DNA of 64,000 bases from Sporosarcina sp. GTDB taxonomy: Bacteria > Bacillota > Bacilli > Bacillales_A > Planococcaceae. The stretch covers positions 26,169 to 90,168 of the forward strand of contig JAPFCR010000015.1 in the NCBI GenBank assembly GCA_026169375.1, read 5' to 3'. The notes under the pieces are model-generated. The model was not told the DNA's origin. It searched no databases and worked only from the letters and a program-made list of their open reading frames with translations. Position numbers and translations under genes: made by a program. This document shows positions 25,078 through 34,641 of this stretch, in pieces (positions within the stretch are counted from its first letter, which is position 1; every line of letters begins with the position of its first letter).

Positions 25078-26436
25078 TTAGCTTTCCACTTGTTCTTCTT
25101 TTTTCTTAAATGGTATTGCCATAAGAACTAGAATTACAATTAGCGATACCGTAATTGCAATTGTTCCAAAATGATTAGCTAATGATCCAAAGAAAATTCC
25201 TGCCACTCCAAAATCTGCGTCTGAGAATGTAGAATTTGCAAATCCTAAATCGCCGAGTACTGGCATTAAAAACACTGGCAAGAACGATATGATAATCCCG
25301 TTCACAAAAGCACCTAATACAGAACCTCTAATTCCACCTGAAGCGTTTCCAAATACGCCTGCTGCCGCTCCCGTAAAGAAGTGCGGAACTACCCCTGGTA
25401 ATATAATGATACTACCTGAAAATGCCATGACAGCCATAGATACGATTCCTCCTATGAAACTTGAGAAGAATCCGATAATCACTGCATTCGGTGCATACGT
25501 AAAGATAATTGGAACGTCTAATGCTGGTTTTGAATTTGGTACTAATTTATTTGAAATTCCTTGGAACGCAGGTACAATTTCTGCTAAGACTAAACGTACT
25601 CCTGCAAGAATAATGAATACACCTGCTGCGAAGTTTCCAGCTTGTGTTAAAGAAAATACTAAGTAGTTTGTACCTTCACTCAATGTTCCTTCAACAAAAG
25701 CTTGTCCTGCTGATAATGCAACAATAATATAAATAACTGCCATTGTTAGTGCAATACTGACAGTACTATCTCTTAAAAATCCTAAACCTTGCGGGAAATT
25801 AATTTCTTCAGTTGAAACTGACTTTTTCTTTCTATTTACTGCTTTTCCTACTAAACCACTAATCGCATATCCAACAGCACTGAAATGTCCAAGTGCGACA
25901 TTATCATGTCCTGTTAATTGACGCATAAACGGTTGTAAAATAGCTGGTGATAAAGCCATAATAATCCCTAACGCAACAGATCCAGCGATAATTAAACCTA
26001 CTGTATCAAATCCTGCTACCGCCATAATAACAGCTAACATACAAGCCATATATAAAGTATGGTGTCCTGTTAAAAACACATATTTAAATCTTGTAAATCG
26101 TGCAATTAAAACGTTTGCAATCATTCCGAAAAACATAATAAGCGCTGTTGATGTTCCATATTTTGTTAAAGCAAGTCCAACAATCGCTTCATTATTCGGT
26201 ACAACGCCATTTACGTTAAACGCTTCTTGGAACATCGCACCAAAAGGTTCCAATGCAATCCCTAATATTCCAGCTCCGGCTGAAATAACTAAGAAGCCTA
26301 CGAATGTTTTTGTAGTTCCTTTAATCGTGTCCCCTAGATTTTTACGTTGCAAAAGCAAACCTACTAACGCAATAAATGCAACGATAATTGCCGGTTCACT
26401 TAGGATGTCAACGAGCGTACTTAAAAAACCATTCAT
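25078..26436 (-). CDS. ulaA: PTS ascorbate-type EIIC component (UlaA/SgaT family)
   Basis: A 452-aa membrane transporter with about 11 segments. Family signatures are FLVISAGAGILGIALEPFG, TGHHTLYMACMLA and GAAAGVFGNASGGIRGSVLGAF. It moves its sugar with phosphorylation by the cognate EIIB. The UlaA family takes L-ascorbate, but relatives of unknown specificity are common. No UlaD, UlaE, UlaF or UlaG is present downstream; transketolase is there instead, so the substrate may be a pentose or pentitol and not ascorbate. Confidence 0.88.
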   Translation of the reverse strand: MNGFLSTLVDILSEPAIIVAFIALVGLLLQRKNLGDTIKGTTKTFVGFLVISAGAGILGIALEPFGAMFQEAFNVNGVVPNNEAIVGLALTKYGTSTALIMFFGMIANVLIARFTRFKYVFLTGHHTLYMACMLAVIMAVAGFDTVGLIIAGSVALGIIMALSPAILQPFMRQLTGHDNVALGHFSAVGYAISGLVGKAVNRKKKSVSTEEINFPQGLGFLRDSTVSIALTMAVIYIIVALSAGQAFVEGTLSEGTNYLVFSLTQAGNFAAGVFIILAGVRLVLAEIVPAFQGISNKLVPNSKPALDVPIIFTYAPNAVIIGFFSSFIGGIVSMAVMAFSGSIIILPGVVPHFFTGAAAGVFGNASGGIRGSVLGAFVNGIIISFLPVFLMPVLGDLGFANSTFSDADFGVAGIFFGSLANHFGTIAITVSLIVILVLMAIPFKKKEEQVES

Positions 26437-26457
26437 AGTTTTCCTCCTCCTTTATGT

Positions 26458-26739
26458 TTAAATAAAGTTCTTTTCTTTCATTAAAGCTGTTACTTTTTCA
26501 CGAAGCTCATCCATATCAATAATATTATCTAATACAATAACTTCTCCCAGGTGTGCGCCACCGTCTGCAATATCTTTAGCAAGGAAAAACACATCTGCAT
26601 CCCCAGGACTAACAGAACTTAAATCGGAATGATCTAATTCAATACCTGTCACACCTAATTCTTCCAAAACGTTCTTGATATTCATTTCCACCATAAAACT
26701 TGTCCCTAATCCATGTCCACAAACTGTAATAATTTTCAT
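26458..26739 (-). CDS. ulaB: PTS ascorbate-type EIIB component (UlaB family)
   Basis: A 93-aa cytoplasmic phosphocarrier with the phosphorylated cysteine in ITVCGHGLGTSFM (Cys7). It accepts phosphate from the EIIA domain of the neighbouring regulator and gives it to the sugar in EIIC. Its ATG overlaps the stop of the regulator gene (ATGA), so translation is coupled. Confidence 0.92.
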   Translation of the reverse strand: MKIITVCGHGLGTSFMVEMNIKNVLEELGVTGIELDHSDLSSVSPGDADVFFLAKDIADGGAHLGEVIVLDNIIDMDELREKVTALMKEKNFI

Positions 26740-28784
26740 TTTTCATCTTCCCCTTCTTTAATAAGTTCAATAATTTTTTCTTTTGAATCAGCATTTTTTA
26801 ATTCTGTAAGCTTTTGATCATCTGCTAAAATTTTTGTTAAACTAGATAGCGCTTTCAAATGTGCTTCATTATCAATTGCTGCAATAACGATAAATATATC
26901 AATCGCATGTTCTTCTTTATCTAGTAAAAGCACTGGTTCTTTTGTTCTTAAAAACGACATTCCAATCTGATTCACTCCAGATTCAGGTCTTGCGTGTGGA
27001 ATTGCTATCCCCTTTCCTACATGAATATAGGCACCCATCTCCACAACATTGTCGATCATTGCATCGATATAATCTTGCTCGATTTTCTCGCTTTTCAATA
27101 ACGGACGAGATGCCTCAGTAATCGCTTCTTTCCATCCTAAAGCTTCGTCTGTAATTTGAATCATATCTTCTGTGATTAATTCTGATAACATTGGTGAAAA
27201 CCTCCCTTGCTTTTGATTGTTTAAATATAGAAAATTGACAAGCTCTGAAAATAAAGCCTCTTCTTCATGAATATCTGCATACTTTCTAATTACTTCCATC
27301 AACCGATCAACAGAGATATCTTTGACATTAATCTCCGGAAAATCTTTTACAACTTGCTGAGTTAAATAGTTTTTCTCAACTTGTGTTAAAAATGGTTTCA
27401 CAACATAGAAAGGTTTCCCTCGGGCATGGCCATCTACCGTAGAAAAAATCATGTCATAGCTTTTGGGCGAAATGTTATTTATATCTCGTAACGAATGTGT
27501 ACTCATAAAATCGATTTCTGTAAAAAGAAGACTTAACTGAGCTTTTAACATCAATGAAGAACTTATTCCATTAGAACAAACGATTAAACCACGTAATTTC
27601 CTCGTAATCTTTTTATTATTTTGTGTTAAATAACCGCCAAAGTGAAGGGTGAAAAGCCCCACTTCTTCTTCGCTTATTTTTTGACCAGTCCACATAGATA
27701 ATGGTTCTAAAGACTGCTGAACAAATTCAAATAGATGTTGATACTCTTCTTTAATTCTACTTTTTAATGGATTTATTAATGGAATTCGAAATGAAATTCG
27801 GAAAAATGCTGGAACTAAGTGATTGTATAAGCTTTTTTGTAGATAATCTCTGTTTTCGATTGGTAATAATGTCACTTTCTCGAATTCAGCTATAATCCGC
27901 TCTGCTAATTGATTCAATGAAGGGTTTTCCTTCGCGTCAACCTCTTGCAATGATACTAATAACTGTAAGGTCACGAAATATTGTTCTTCTATTAAATCAT
28001 CCACAAATAATTCCTGTGCGAGAATAGATCCTGCTTCAAATATTTTTTGTAAGCCTATTACGTTTTTCTCATAAATTTTAAATAATATTTCGTTATGCGT
28101 ACCTCTCACTTTGAAAAACGTTAGTCTAAAAATCATTTCATTTTTTCTGTTTTTCACTTGTTCAATATTATAGTGTGATAAAACACGCTCTACAATTTCT
28201 TTCGTTTGCACAATTTCGTTTTCCACATTCCAACTTTTTAATATTGCTAACATAATTTCTTTACCTAAAGGTTGAGAATATAACATATCGCAACAATAAG
28301 AAGCTAATCTTCTTTTATCCATCTCATTACCAATGACATGATAGCCATCTGTTCTTGAATAAGACCATTTTAAGTCCCAAGTTTCACAAAGTAATTTGAC
28401 TTGTCTTACATCTGATAATGCAGTATTCCTACTGACACCTAATAAAACTTGATAATGATAATTAGAAACTGATTCTTGCCGGATGAAATTATATAAATAG
28501 ATTGCAAATACTCGATCTTGTTCCGATAAAATGAATGACGTTAAATTTACATCATAGAGCAACCCTGAAATAGTAATGCCATATAATTCTTCGGGAACGA
28601 GAAGTGCATTCTGTTTATACTGAATTTTAGGTAAATCTACATTTCCTAGAAATGTATTGGCTCTTTCCAAATCATATGCAAATTGCCGATTGGATAAATC
28701 TAGCTTTCGCACCACCTCTGATTTAGTGATATTATGATGAGAAGTGATTTCTTTTAGTAAAGTGTAAGAACGTTGGTCCAACAT
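26736..28784 (-). CDS. PRD-containing PTS regulator with fused EIIA domain (MtlR/BglG-like)
   Basis: A 682-aa transcription activator fused to a PTS phosphocarrier. It has N-terminal helix-turn-helix segments (ITKSEVVRKLDLSNRQF), two PTS-regulation domains with histidines (second one: LYNHLVPAFF and FTLHFGGYL), then a GatB-like EIIB domain (LIVCSNGISSSLMLKAQL). The C-terminal type-2 EIIA domain carries its active histidine in GIAIPHARPESG. It senses PTS flux and provides EIIA for the adjacent EIIB. The start ATG 28784 follows GTGGAGG; an upstream extension is open but unsupported. It is first in the regulator-ulaB-ulaA-tkt unit. Confidence 0.88.
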   Translation of the reverse strand: MLDQRSYTLLKEITSHHNITKSEVVRKLDLSNRQFAYDLERANTFLGNVDLPKIQYKQNALLVPEELYGITISGLLYDVNLTSFILSEQDRVFAIYLYNFIRQESVSNYHYQVLLGVSRNTALSDVRQVKLLCETWDLKWSYSRTDGYHVIGNEMDKRRLASYCCDMLYSQPLGKEIMLAILKSWNVENEIVQTKEIVERVLSHYNIEQVKNRKNEMIFRLTFFKVRGTHNEILFKIYEKNVIGLQKIFEAGSILAQELFVDDLIEEQYFVTLQLLVSLQEVDAKENPSLNQLAERIIAEFEKVTLLPIENRDYLQKSLYNHLVPAFFRISFRIPLINPLKSRIKEEYQHLFEFVQQSLEPLSMWTGQKISEEEVGLFTLHFGGYLTQNNKKITRKLRGLIVCSNGISSSLMLKAQLSLLFTEIDFMSTHSLRDINNISPKSYDMIFSTVDGHARGKPFYVVKPFLTQVEKNYLTQQVVKDFPEINVKDISVDRLMEVIRKYADIHEEEALFSELVNFLYLNNQKQGRFSPMLSELITEDMIQITDEALGWKEAITEASRPLLKSEKIEQDYIDAMIDNVVEMGAYIHVGKGIAIPHARPESGVNQIGMSFLRTKEPVLLLDKEEHAIDIFIVIAAIDNEAHLKALSSLTKILADDQKLTELKNADSKEKIIELIKEGEDEK

Positions 28785-28980
28785 ATAACTGCCTCCACTT
28801 CTTACCTTTATTGTATAATGAGTATAAAATTCATTCAATTACTTTTCAGTCCTCTTTATGTCTGCCATTCAAAACATAAATTGGGTCCATCATTTTTCCT
28901 ACATTTGTCTATTTCCTTATACAATAAAATAGAACGATTCTTTTCAACATCGTTAATATAGAAAGGATGGATGGTCTATT

Positions 28981-29832
28981 ATGAAAAACATTAAAGCAAT
29001 TGCATTAGACATGGATGGCACTTTACTTACTCCTCAAGGTCAAATAAGTGAAAGCTTAATTAATTTATTGGAAAGAATAAGGGAGAAAGGTGTCAAATTG
29101 TTTATCGCTACTGGGCGTACACAAAAAGAAATTCAAGATGTATTACCTAAACATTTACCTTTCGATGGGTACGTTGCTGCAAATGGAATGAAAGTTTATA
29201 CAGACTCAGAACAACTTATACAACATTCTTTAGACCCGTCACTTCTCCAACAAATCATTACTAATGCGCGAAATCAAGAGGTTTATTATGAAATACATCC
29301 GAATAGAGGCAGTCGTTTTGCATTAATAGAGGATAAACCTTATTTTATAAGGGAACTCGAAAATCAATTTCCTGAAACATTATTAAAAAATGAAATTCAT
29401 TCTAGAATGAATGCTATACGTAACAATATCCATTGGGTTAAAGATTTAAACTTAAATGATATTGCAAAAGTATATTTTTTCAGTACAAATATTAATAAAA
29501 TTGACAAATGGAAGAAAGATTTAACTGAAATCCAACAAATCACGCCTTTTTCCACATTCTCTTCGTCTCTTCATAATGTCGAAGTAATGGTAAATAACGT
29601 GTCAAAAGGAAGTGGTTTAGCTCTTTTACTGGATCAGTATGGAATTGATAAAAAACATTTACTTTCTGCCGGTGACGGTGAAAATGATTTACCGATGTTT
29701 AAACTATCTGGACATTCCGTTGCCATGAAAAATGCCACAACAAGCATTCAGCAACAAGCTGATGAAGTGACAACACATACGTATGAGCAAGATGGTTTAT
29801 ATTATTTCTTAAAAGAATTATTTAATATGTAA
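28981..29832 (+). CDS. HAD-superfamily hydrolase, Cof subfamily
   Basis: A 283-aa phosphatase of the Cof/YidA group. Motif I is ALDMDGTLLTPQG, motif II is in IATGRTQKEI, and motif IV is SAGDGENDLPMFKLSG, with an IIB-type cap between. It probably dephosphorylates sugar phosphates or flavin intermediates in the cytoplasm. It is a single gene, divergent from the PTS unit; GAAAGGATGG lies before the ATG. The substrate cannot be read from sequence. Confidence 0.88.
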   Translation: MKNIKAIALDMDGTLLTPQGQISESLINLLERIREKGVKLFIATGRTQKEIQDVLPKHLPFDGYVAANGMKVYTDSEQLIQHSLDPSLLQQIITNARNQEVYYEIHPNRGSRFALIEDKPYFIRELENQFPETLLKNEIHSRMNAIRNNIHWVKDLNLNDIAKVYFFSTNINKIDKWKKDLTEIQQITPFSTFSSSLHNVEVMVNNVSKGSGLALLLDQYGIDKKHLLSAGDGENDLPMFKLSGHSVAMKNATTSIQQQADEVTTHTYEQDGLYYFLKELFNM

Positions 29833-29877
29833 CGTCGTATATTCAAGCCTTGAATTTCTTTACTCTAAACCACAAAA

Positions 29878-29910
29878 AAGCAAGTGAGATAGTGGCCTCA
29901 CTTGCTTTTC
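29878..29910. terminator. Bidirectional terminator between HAD and YkvI-like genes
   Basis: AAGCAAGTGAG pairs with CTCACTTGCTT, with A- and T-rich flanks. Confidence 0.85.
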
Positions 29911-29964
29911 TTAATAAAGTCTTCTCTAGATTTTCATTGAGATAAATAGACTTTTCTTTTTCAT

Positions 29965-31053
29965 TTATTTTGCAGTAATTTTAAATCTTCCTAAACCTGG
30001 CTCCGCTTTATACTTAGACAAATTCAACGATGCTTTTAAAAGTGCTAACATAAGCACGATCCCCAAGTAACCAATTAAATTATAGAAAAAGGCAACGAGG
30101 TCTGTGAATCCAACAAAACTTAATAAAAATCCAGCGAGACAAACGATAACAATTGCTGTATTAGAAGTTTTCGTATTCATTTCAAAAAATCTAGCAGTAA
30201 ATGCATAAAACATACTTACCCCTGTATTAAAAATCATTCCAAATAAAACAAATGACATGAAAATCGCAAGAACTGGTGAAATATCATGTACAATTTTTAA
30301 CATTGGCATATCGTATGCTGCAACAGCATCTACTTTCGAAAAAATGGCTAAATGACTTAAAATAATAACTAATCCAAGACCTAATCCCCCGACAAGTCCA
30401 CCAAGCGCAGCGACTCTTTCATCCTTCTCTGCCCCGCCCATAACAAGTGACATGGCCGCACCAACAGCAATATTAAAAGAAACATAGTTAATCGCTGAAA
30501 CATACCAGTTTGGTAACGTTGTCTCATTATTTTGAGCAATAGGATTTAACTCATTAAAAGATAAATCCATCGTAAATAAACTATAAACACCTATAACAAT
30601 GACCGTTATAACGAGAAAAGGTGTCACACTTCCAATTACACCTACCACTTTTTCAACATTTAACATAACTGTAAGAATGACTAAAATAATTAAAAGCAAA
30701 CTCCCCACATATAATGGCAACTCAAATTGCTGATTCAATAAAGAACCTGCACCTGCAATCATGACGACCCCCACACCAAACAATGTAAAGATAATAACGC
30801 CGTCAATAATCATCCCCAAATAGCGTCCACTAATTTTATAAATAACATCTTTATGAGAAGTTGTTCGCATTCGACTTCCTAATCTCGTTAATGTCATTCC
30901 GAAATATGTAAAAAGAGCTGTACATAAAATAGCCGCCAATGTCCCCAAGTGACCGAAACTTGTGAAATATTGCAAAATTTCTTGTCCAGAAGCAAGTCCA
31001 GCGCCGACGATGATGCCGATGAAAGCACTCCCAATTTTCAGAACTCTAAACAT
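29965..31053 (-). CDS. YkvI-family membrane protein
   Basis: A 362-aa protein with about ten membrane segments, similar to Bacillus YkvI (APC/LeuT-like fold). The N-terminus IGSAFIGIIVGAGLASGQE resembles the unwound first helix of that fold. Start ATG 31053 after GGGGGGAAG. It lies 139 bases downstream of the FAD oxidoreductase gene on the same strand with a weak hairpin between, so it could import the amino acid-like substrate of that enzyme. This is inference; no YkvI substrate is known to me. Confidence 0.8.
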   Translation of the reverse strand: MFRVLKIGSAFIGIIVGAGLASGQEILQYFTSFGHLGTLAAILCTALFTYFGMTLTRLGSRMRTTSHKDVIYKISGRYLGMIIDGVIIFTLFGVGVVMIAGAGSLLNQQFELPLYVGSLLLIILVILTVMLNVEKVVGVIGSVTPFLVITVIVIGVYSLFTMDLSFNELNPIAQNNETTLPNWYVSAINYVSFNIAVGAAMSLVMGGAEKDERVAALGGLVGGLGLGLVIILSHLAIFSKVDAVAAYDMPMLKIVHDISPVLAIFMSFVLFGMIFNTGVSMFYAFTARFFEMNTKTSNTAIVIVCLAGFLLSFVGFTDLVAFFYNLIGYLGIVLMLALLKASLNLSKYKAEPGLGRFKITAK

Positions 31054-31129
31054 CTGCTTCCCCCCCTTATTTGATTGTACCTTCTTTAAAAGCAATTAAA
31101 AAACATCTTTTCACCCTTATCTATAAGGT

Positions 31130-31170
31130 AATGAGGGAGTTCATTGAAAATTACAAGCGAACCCCTCATT
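31130..31170 (-). terminator. Hairpin after the FAD oxidoreductase gene
   Basis: AATGAGGG and GTTC pair with GAAC and CCCTCATT. There is no T-tract on the minus strand, so termination may be partial. Confidence 0.5.
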
Positions 31171-31192
31171 GTTTCCCTGTGAAAAAGAATCT

Positions 31193-32374
31193 TTACTTTT
31201 GAACAGCCTTTTCTTTAAAACGATTAAAGCGTAAAGGATCTGTTGGAATAATCGTTTCTTCCTGACCTAAAATCATTTCTTCAATTAACTTACCTGTTGC
31301 TGTTGCCAAACTAATGCCATCGCCTTCATGTCCTGCCGCGATATAAAATCCTGGAACTTGCGCAACTTCTGAAACAATTGGTAAATGGTCAGGTGTCCAC
31401 GGTCTAAATCCTGTATATGCACGAATCATTTTAAAATCATCCATTTTCGGGAAGAAACGAATTGCTCTTCTTGCCATCGTTTCAATAACGTTAATGTCAA
31501 TTCGGTCATCATAGCCAACGAACTGACGACTACTTCCAAGTAGGAAGTTTTGGCTTTCTGTTGGCTCTAATACAAGCGCCACACCATGTTCCATCGTACG
31601 TGCATCCGCGACTCTTTCACGTTCGAATTTATTCATTAAATATCCAAATTCCATCACATTACGCATCATGATTGGCTTTTGACGAGCACCTACCATAATA
31701 TGTCCTTTACGTGGAATAATCGGTACTTCTACCCCTAACATTTTTCCAATAAACGGCGCCCACACACCTGCTGCGTTTACAACTTTCTTTGCAGTGTATG
31801 TACCGTTTGTTGTTTCAATGACAAAATCGTCTTTCTTTTGAATCCCCGTTACTTCAGCATTTGTGTGTAATTTCAAGCCATATTCTTTTGCTTTTTCAAC
31901 TAATGAATAACAGAATAAGTAAGGGTTAATCAGAGAATCTGTTTCACACTCTAAGCCTCCTGGTAAATCTTCTGCGAAATAAGGAGATTCCTGACGTAAG
32001 TCTGAATTATCTAACACATTAAATTTCATACCTGCTGCGTTTTGAATATCTACCCATTCTTTTGCAGTTTCCATTTCTTCATCGTTTTCACAAACGAGCA
32101 TACTTCCAAGTTCACGGTATTCAAACGGTAAGTTGAGCTCCTCTTGTAGTTCGACCATTAATTCTTGACTTTTAAGTGACATTAAACTGTCAAAACCTGG
32201 ATCTTTATCAACAATGGTTACGTTTCCATCACAACGAGATGAAGTCCCGCTTGCAATATCATTTTTTTCAATAATCACACAATCTATACCAGATTTAGCA
32301 AGATAATAAGCGACAGAACACCCGACAATACCACCACCGATAACGGCGACTTCCGCATGACGATTGATTGGCAT
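31193..32374 (-). CDS. FAD-dependent amino-acid-type oxidoreductase (DadA/HcnC-like subunit)
   Basis: A 393-aa DAO-family flavoprotein with VAVIGGGIVGCSVAYYLAKSG at the N-terminus, NAAGVWAPFIG in the middle and FRPWTPDHLPIVSE near the C-terminus. It resembles the catalytic subunit of HcnABC-type complexes, which oxidise D-amino acids, D-hydroxyproline or opines and pass electrons to partner flavin and iron-sulfur subunits. The partners are encoded divergently at 32532-34369. Start ATG 32374 follows AAGGGGGAAG. The exact substrate is not visible. Confidence 0.82.
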   Translation of the reverse strand: MPINRHAEVAVIGGGIVGCSVAYYLAKSGIDCVIIEKNDIASGTSSRCDGNVTIVDKDPGFDSLMSLKSQELMVELQEELNLPFEYRELGSMLVCENDEEMETAKEWVDIQNAAGMKFNVLDNSDLRQESPYFAEDLPGGLECETDSLINPYLFCYSLVEKAKEYGLKLHTNAEVTGIQKKDDFVIETTNGTYTAKKVVNAAGVWAPFIGKMLGVEVPIIPRKGHIMVGARQKPIMMRNVMEFGYLMNKFERERVADARTMEHGVALVLEPTESQNFLLGSSRQFVGYDDRIDINVIETMARRAIRFFPKMDDFKMIRAYTGFRPWTPDHLPIVSEVAQVPGFYIAAGHEGDGISLATATGKLIEEMILGQEETIIPTDPLRFNRFKEKAVQK

Positions 32375-32388
32375 ATTTCTTCCCCCTT

Positions 32389-32405
32389 ATACTATATTAT
32401 AGTAT
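32389..32405. promoter_or_regulatory. Palindrome ATACTATA-T-TATAGTAT in the divergent region
   Basis: A perfect 8-1-8 inverted repeat directly upstream of the ribosome binding site of the FAD oxidoreductase gene. The form and spacing suit a dimeric repressor such as a GntR protein. The regulator gene is not in the window. Confidence 0.5.
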
Positions 32406-32531
32406 ATTTAGTATTTTAAAACTTCCTATATTTTTCACAAAAATGATTCAACGCTCCTTATCTATGTTAAAATAGCTACAGACGAACTGTCAAATGTTTT
32501 TGCAATTATTATAAAAGGAGGAGTCGGCCCC

Positions 32532-32804
32532 GTGAAAGAAACAATTATTTGTAGATGTGAAGAAGTCTCTTTAGAAGATATTGTAAATACCGCAAATACA
32601 CATAACTGTTCAGCACGTGAGATTAAATTACGTACAAGAGCAGGTATGGGCTATTGCGGTGGACGCACGTGTCGACCAGCTGTAAACGCTGTTTTAGAAG
32701 ATCTCACAGGAGAGAAAGCAGGACATAACGTACCCCTTAAAGTTCAACCTCCTGTACGACCTGTGACATTATCTGTTTTAGGAGGCAATCGAAATGGGCA
32801 TTAA
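32532..32804 (+). CDS. (2Fe-2S)-binding BFD-like protein
   Basis: A 90-aa protein with four cysteines in the BFD pattern (ICRCEEV and GYCGGRTC). In HcnB-like proteins this domain is at the C-terminus of the flavoprotein; here it is a free subunit. It starts at GTG 32532 after AGGAGGAG and overlaps the next gene by 11 bases. It likely binds the iron-sulfur cluster that connects the two flavoproteins. Confidence 0.85.
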   Translation: MKETIICRCEEVSLEDIVNTANTHNCSAREIKLRTRAGMGYCGGRTCRPAVNAVLEDLTGEKAGHNVPLKVQPPVRPVTLSVLGGNRNGH

Positions 32805-33195
32805 TCGTATTTTAAACCACCCTGTTCTCGGACCAGTAGAAAACAAAAAGCGGATTACTTTTACTTTTGATGGACAAACGTTCGAAGGTTTTGAAGGAGA
32901 TACCATTGCTTCTGCACTCCTTGCAAACGGAATTCGTACGTTACGTGTACATGAGGAAACAGGTGCCCCGCGTGCGATTTACTGTAATATCGGACATTGT
33001 TTTGAATGCCGTGTCACGGTCAATGAAGCAGATATTGTTCGCGCATGTATGACACCGATTCAAGAAAGTATGGCAATAGAGAGTGGAAAAGTTCAGCCTG
33101 CTCCTTTTAACACACCACCGGAAGAGTGGCCACGTACATATACCGAATATGAAGAAAGAAATAATAATCAAAAGGATGGTGGCACGAATGCTTGA
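32794..33195 (+). CDS. (2Fe-2S) ferredoxin-like subunit (HcnA-like)
   Basis: A 133-aa protein with a ferredoxin-like fold and cysteines in YCNIGHCFECRVTV and VRACMTP. This is the HcnA pattern, in which the first cysteine region is modified relative to plant-type ferredoxins. It overlaps both neighbours and is clearly translated with them. Confidence 0.88.
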   Translation: MGINRILNHPVLGPVENKKRITFTFDGQTFEGFEGDTIASALLANGIRTLRVHEETGAPRAIYCNIGHCFECRVTVNEADIVRACMTPIQESMAIESGKVQPAPFNTPPEEWPRTYTEYEERNNNQKDGGTNA

Positions 33196-34369
33196 CGTTG
33201 TGATTATCGGTGCAGGTCCAGCAGGTTTATCTGCAGCCATTGCTTGTCGTGAATCTGATTTAGACGTACTTGTCATCGATGAATTCCCAAAACCAGGGGG
33301 ACGTCTTCTTGGACAACTTCACCAAGAACCTACTGGCGAATGGTGGAATGGGATTAAAGAAACAGAAATCCTACTCAATCGAGCAAACACATTAAACACG
33401 AAAATCGAGTGCGGCGTTTCTTGTCACCATATCGAAAAAACGGAAACGGGCTATCTTGTTCATACTAGTCAAGAACTCTATAAAACGAAAAAACTACTCA
33501 TCGCAACAGGTGCTGCCGAAACAGCTGCGCCAATTCCAGGTTGGACACTTCCAGGCGTCATGTCTATTGGCGCTGCACAAGTGATGACCAACGTTCACCG
33601 TGTAAAAGTTGGAAATAAAGGAATTGTTGCGGGTGTAAATGTACTGTCTGCTGCGATTGCACGTGAGTTACAAATTGCAGGCATCGACTTACATAGCATG
33701 GCGCTACCTGTTAAAAACACAGTAACAAAAGATCATGCACATCCCGAGAAAGTCATGGAAGGCTTAGTTCGTATTGCACACTTAGCACCTTCCCCGTTTT
33801 TACGCTTTGGTAGTAAATTTGCACAATCTTCAAAAGTACGCGATCTGGCAACGAAGTTTTATCCGAAAGGTGGCTTTAAAATGTGGGGCATGCCAATCCA
33901 TGTTCGTAAAGCCATTACACAAATTAATGGAACAGACAAAGTCGAATCTGTCACGATGTGTGATGTGACACCTGAGGGTGATGTCATTCCGGGTACAGAA
34001 GAAATTATTAACGTCGATTTTGTTTGTATCGCAGGTGGATTATATCCATTAAGTGAACTCGCTTCGGTCATTGGATGTCCATTCCGTTATCTTGAAGAAC
34101 TTGGCGGACACGTTCCAGTGCATAATGAGCAAATGGAAACACCAGTTGAGGGACTGTATGTTGCAGGTAATATTACAGGAATTGAAAGCGCTAAAGTCGC
34201 ACGCGCACAAGGAGCAGTTGCCGGCTATGCAATTGCCAATGAACCAGAAAGACTGAAGCAAGCGATGCAAGCCGTGAAGAAAATACGCGAAGCTGCTTCG
34301 ATTCAATTCCATCCACAAATTAAAGCAGGACGCGCAAAAATTCACCGTGCATATCAAGAATATGTCTAA
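33188..34369 (+). CDS. NAD(P)/FAD-dependent oxidoreductase subunit (HcnB-like)
   Basis: A 393-aa pyridine-nucleotide-disulfide-type flavoprotein with DVVIIGAGPAGLSAAIACRES, the second dinucleotide region (IATGAAETAAPIPGW) and a C-terminal segment ending EGLYVAGNITGIESAKVARAQGAVAG. It lacks the C-terminal BFD domain, which is the separate gene at 32532. The ATG at 33188 is chosen because it begins the Rossmann fold directly and overlaps the previous stop by 8 bases; the open frame extends to 33083. It forms the electron-accepting half of the dehydrogenase complex. Confidence 0.85.
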   Translation: MLDVVIIGAGPAGLSAAIACRESDLDVLVIDEFPKPGGRLLGQLHQEPTGEWWNGIKETEILLNRANTLNTKIECGVSCHHIEKTETGYLVHTSQELYKTKKLLIATGAAETAAPIPGWTLPGVMSIGAAQVMTNVHRVKVGNKGIVAGVNVLSAAIARELQIAGIDLHSMALPVKNTVTKDHAHPEKVMEGLVRIAHLAPSPFLRFGSKFAQSSKVRDLATKFYPKGGFKMWGMPIHVRKAITQINGTDKVESVTMCDVTPEGDVIPGTEEIINVDFVCIAGGLYPLSELASVIGCPFRYLEELGGHVPVHNEQMETPVEGLYVAGNITGIESAKVARAQGAVAGYAIANEPERLKQAMQAVKKIREAASIQFHPQIKAGRAKIHRAYQEYV

Positions 34370-34376
34370 TCGCAAA

Positions 34377-34410
34377 AGGCAATCCAACATCAATTGGATT
34401 GCCTTTTTTC
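34377..34410 (+). terminator. Terminator of the iron-sulfur/flavoprotein operon
   Basis: AAGGCAATCCAA pairs with TTGGATTGCCTT, followed by six T residues, just after the stop. Confidence 0.9.
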
Positions 34411-34600
34411 ACCATATTAACGATTACATTCGGTTTCTTTCTCATATTCACTCATACTTCATATTGCAAAACACTTTCTGTCCTTGCAACTTCGTATTGT
34501 TCAGTGAGCACAACATAATCGGCTCACTCTCCTTCTTTTATACTGCTAAGTTTGTCATCTATCCTGAATTTCTTCTTGATATAAAGAAATAACACCTCTT

Positions 34601-34622
34601 AAATAGGAAACATCCTATTTTT
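34601..34622. terminator. Small hairpin downstream of the DUF421 gene
   Basis: AAATAGGA-AACA-TCCTATTT. It is close to the end of the DUF421 gene; the T-tract is on the plus strand, so its role is uncertain. Confidence 0.35.
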
Positions 34623-34641
34623 CATCGTATTTAAAACCATT

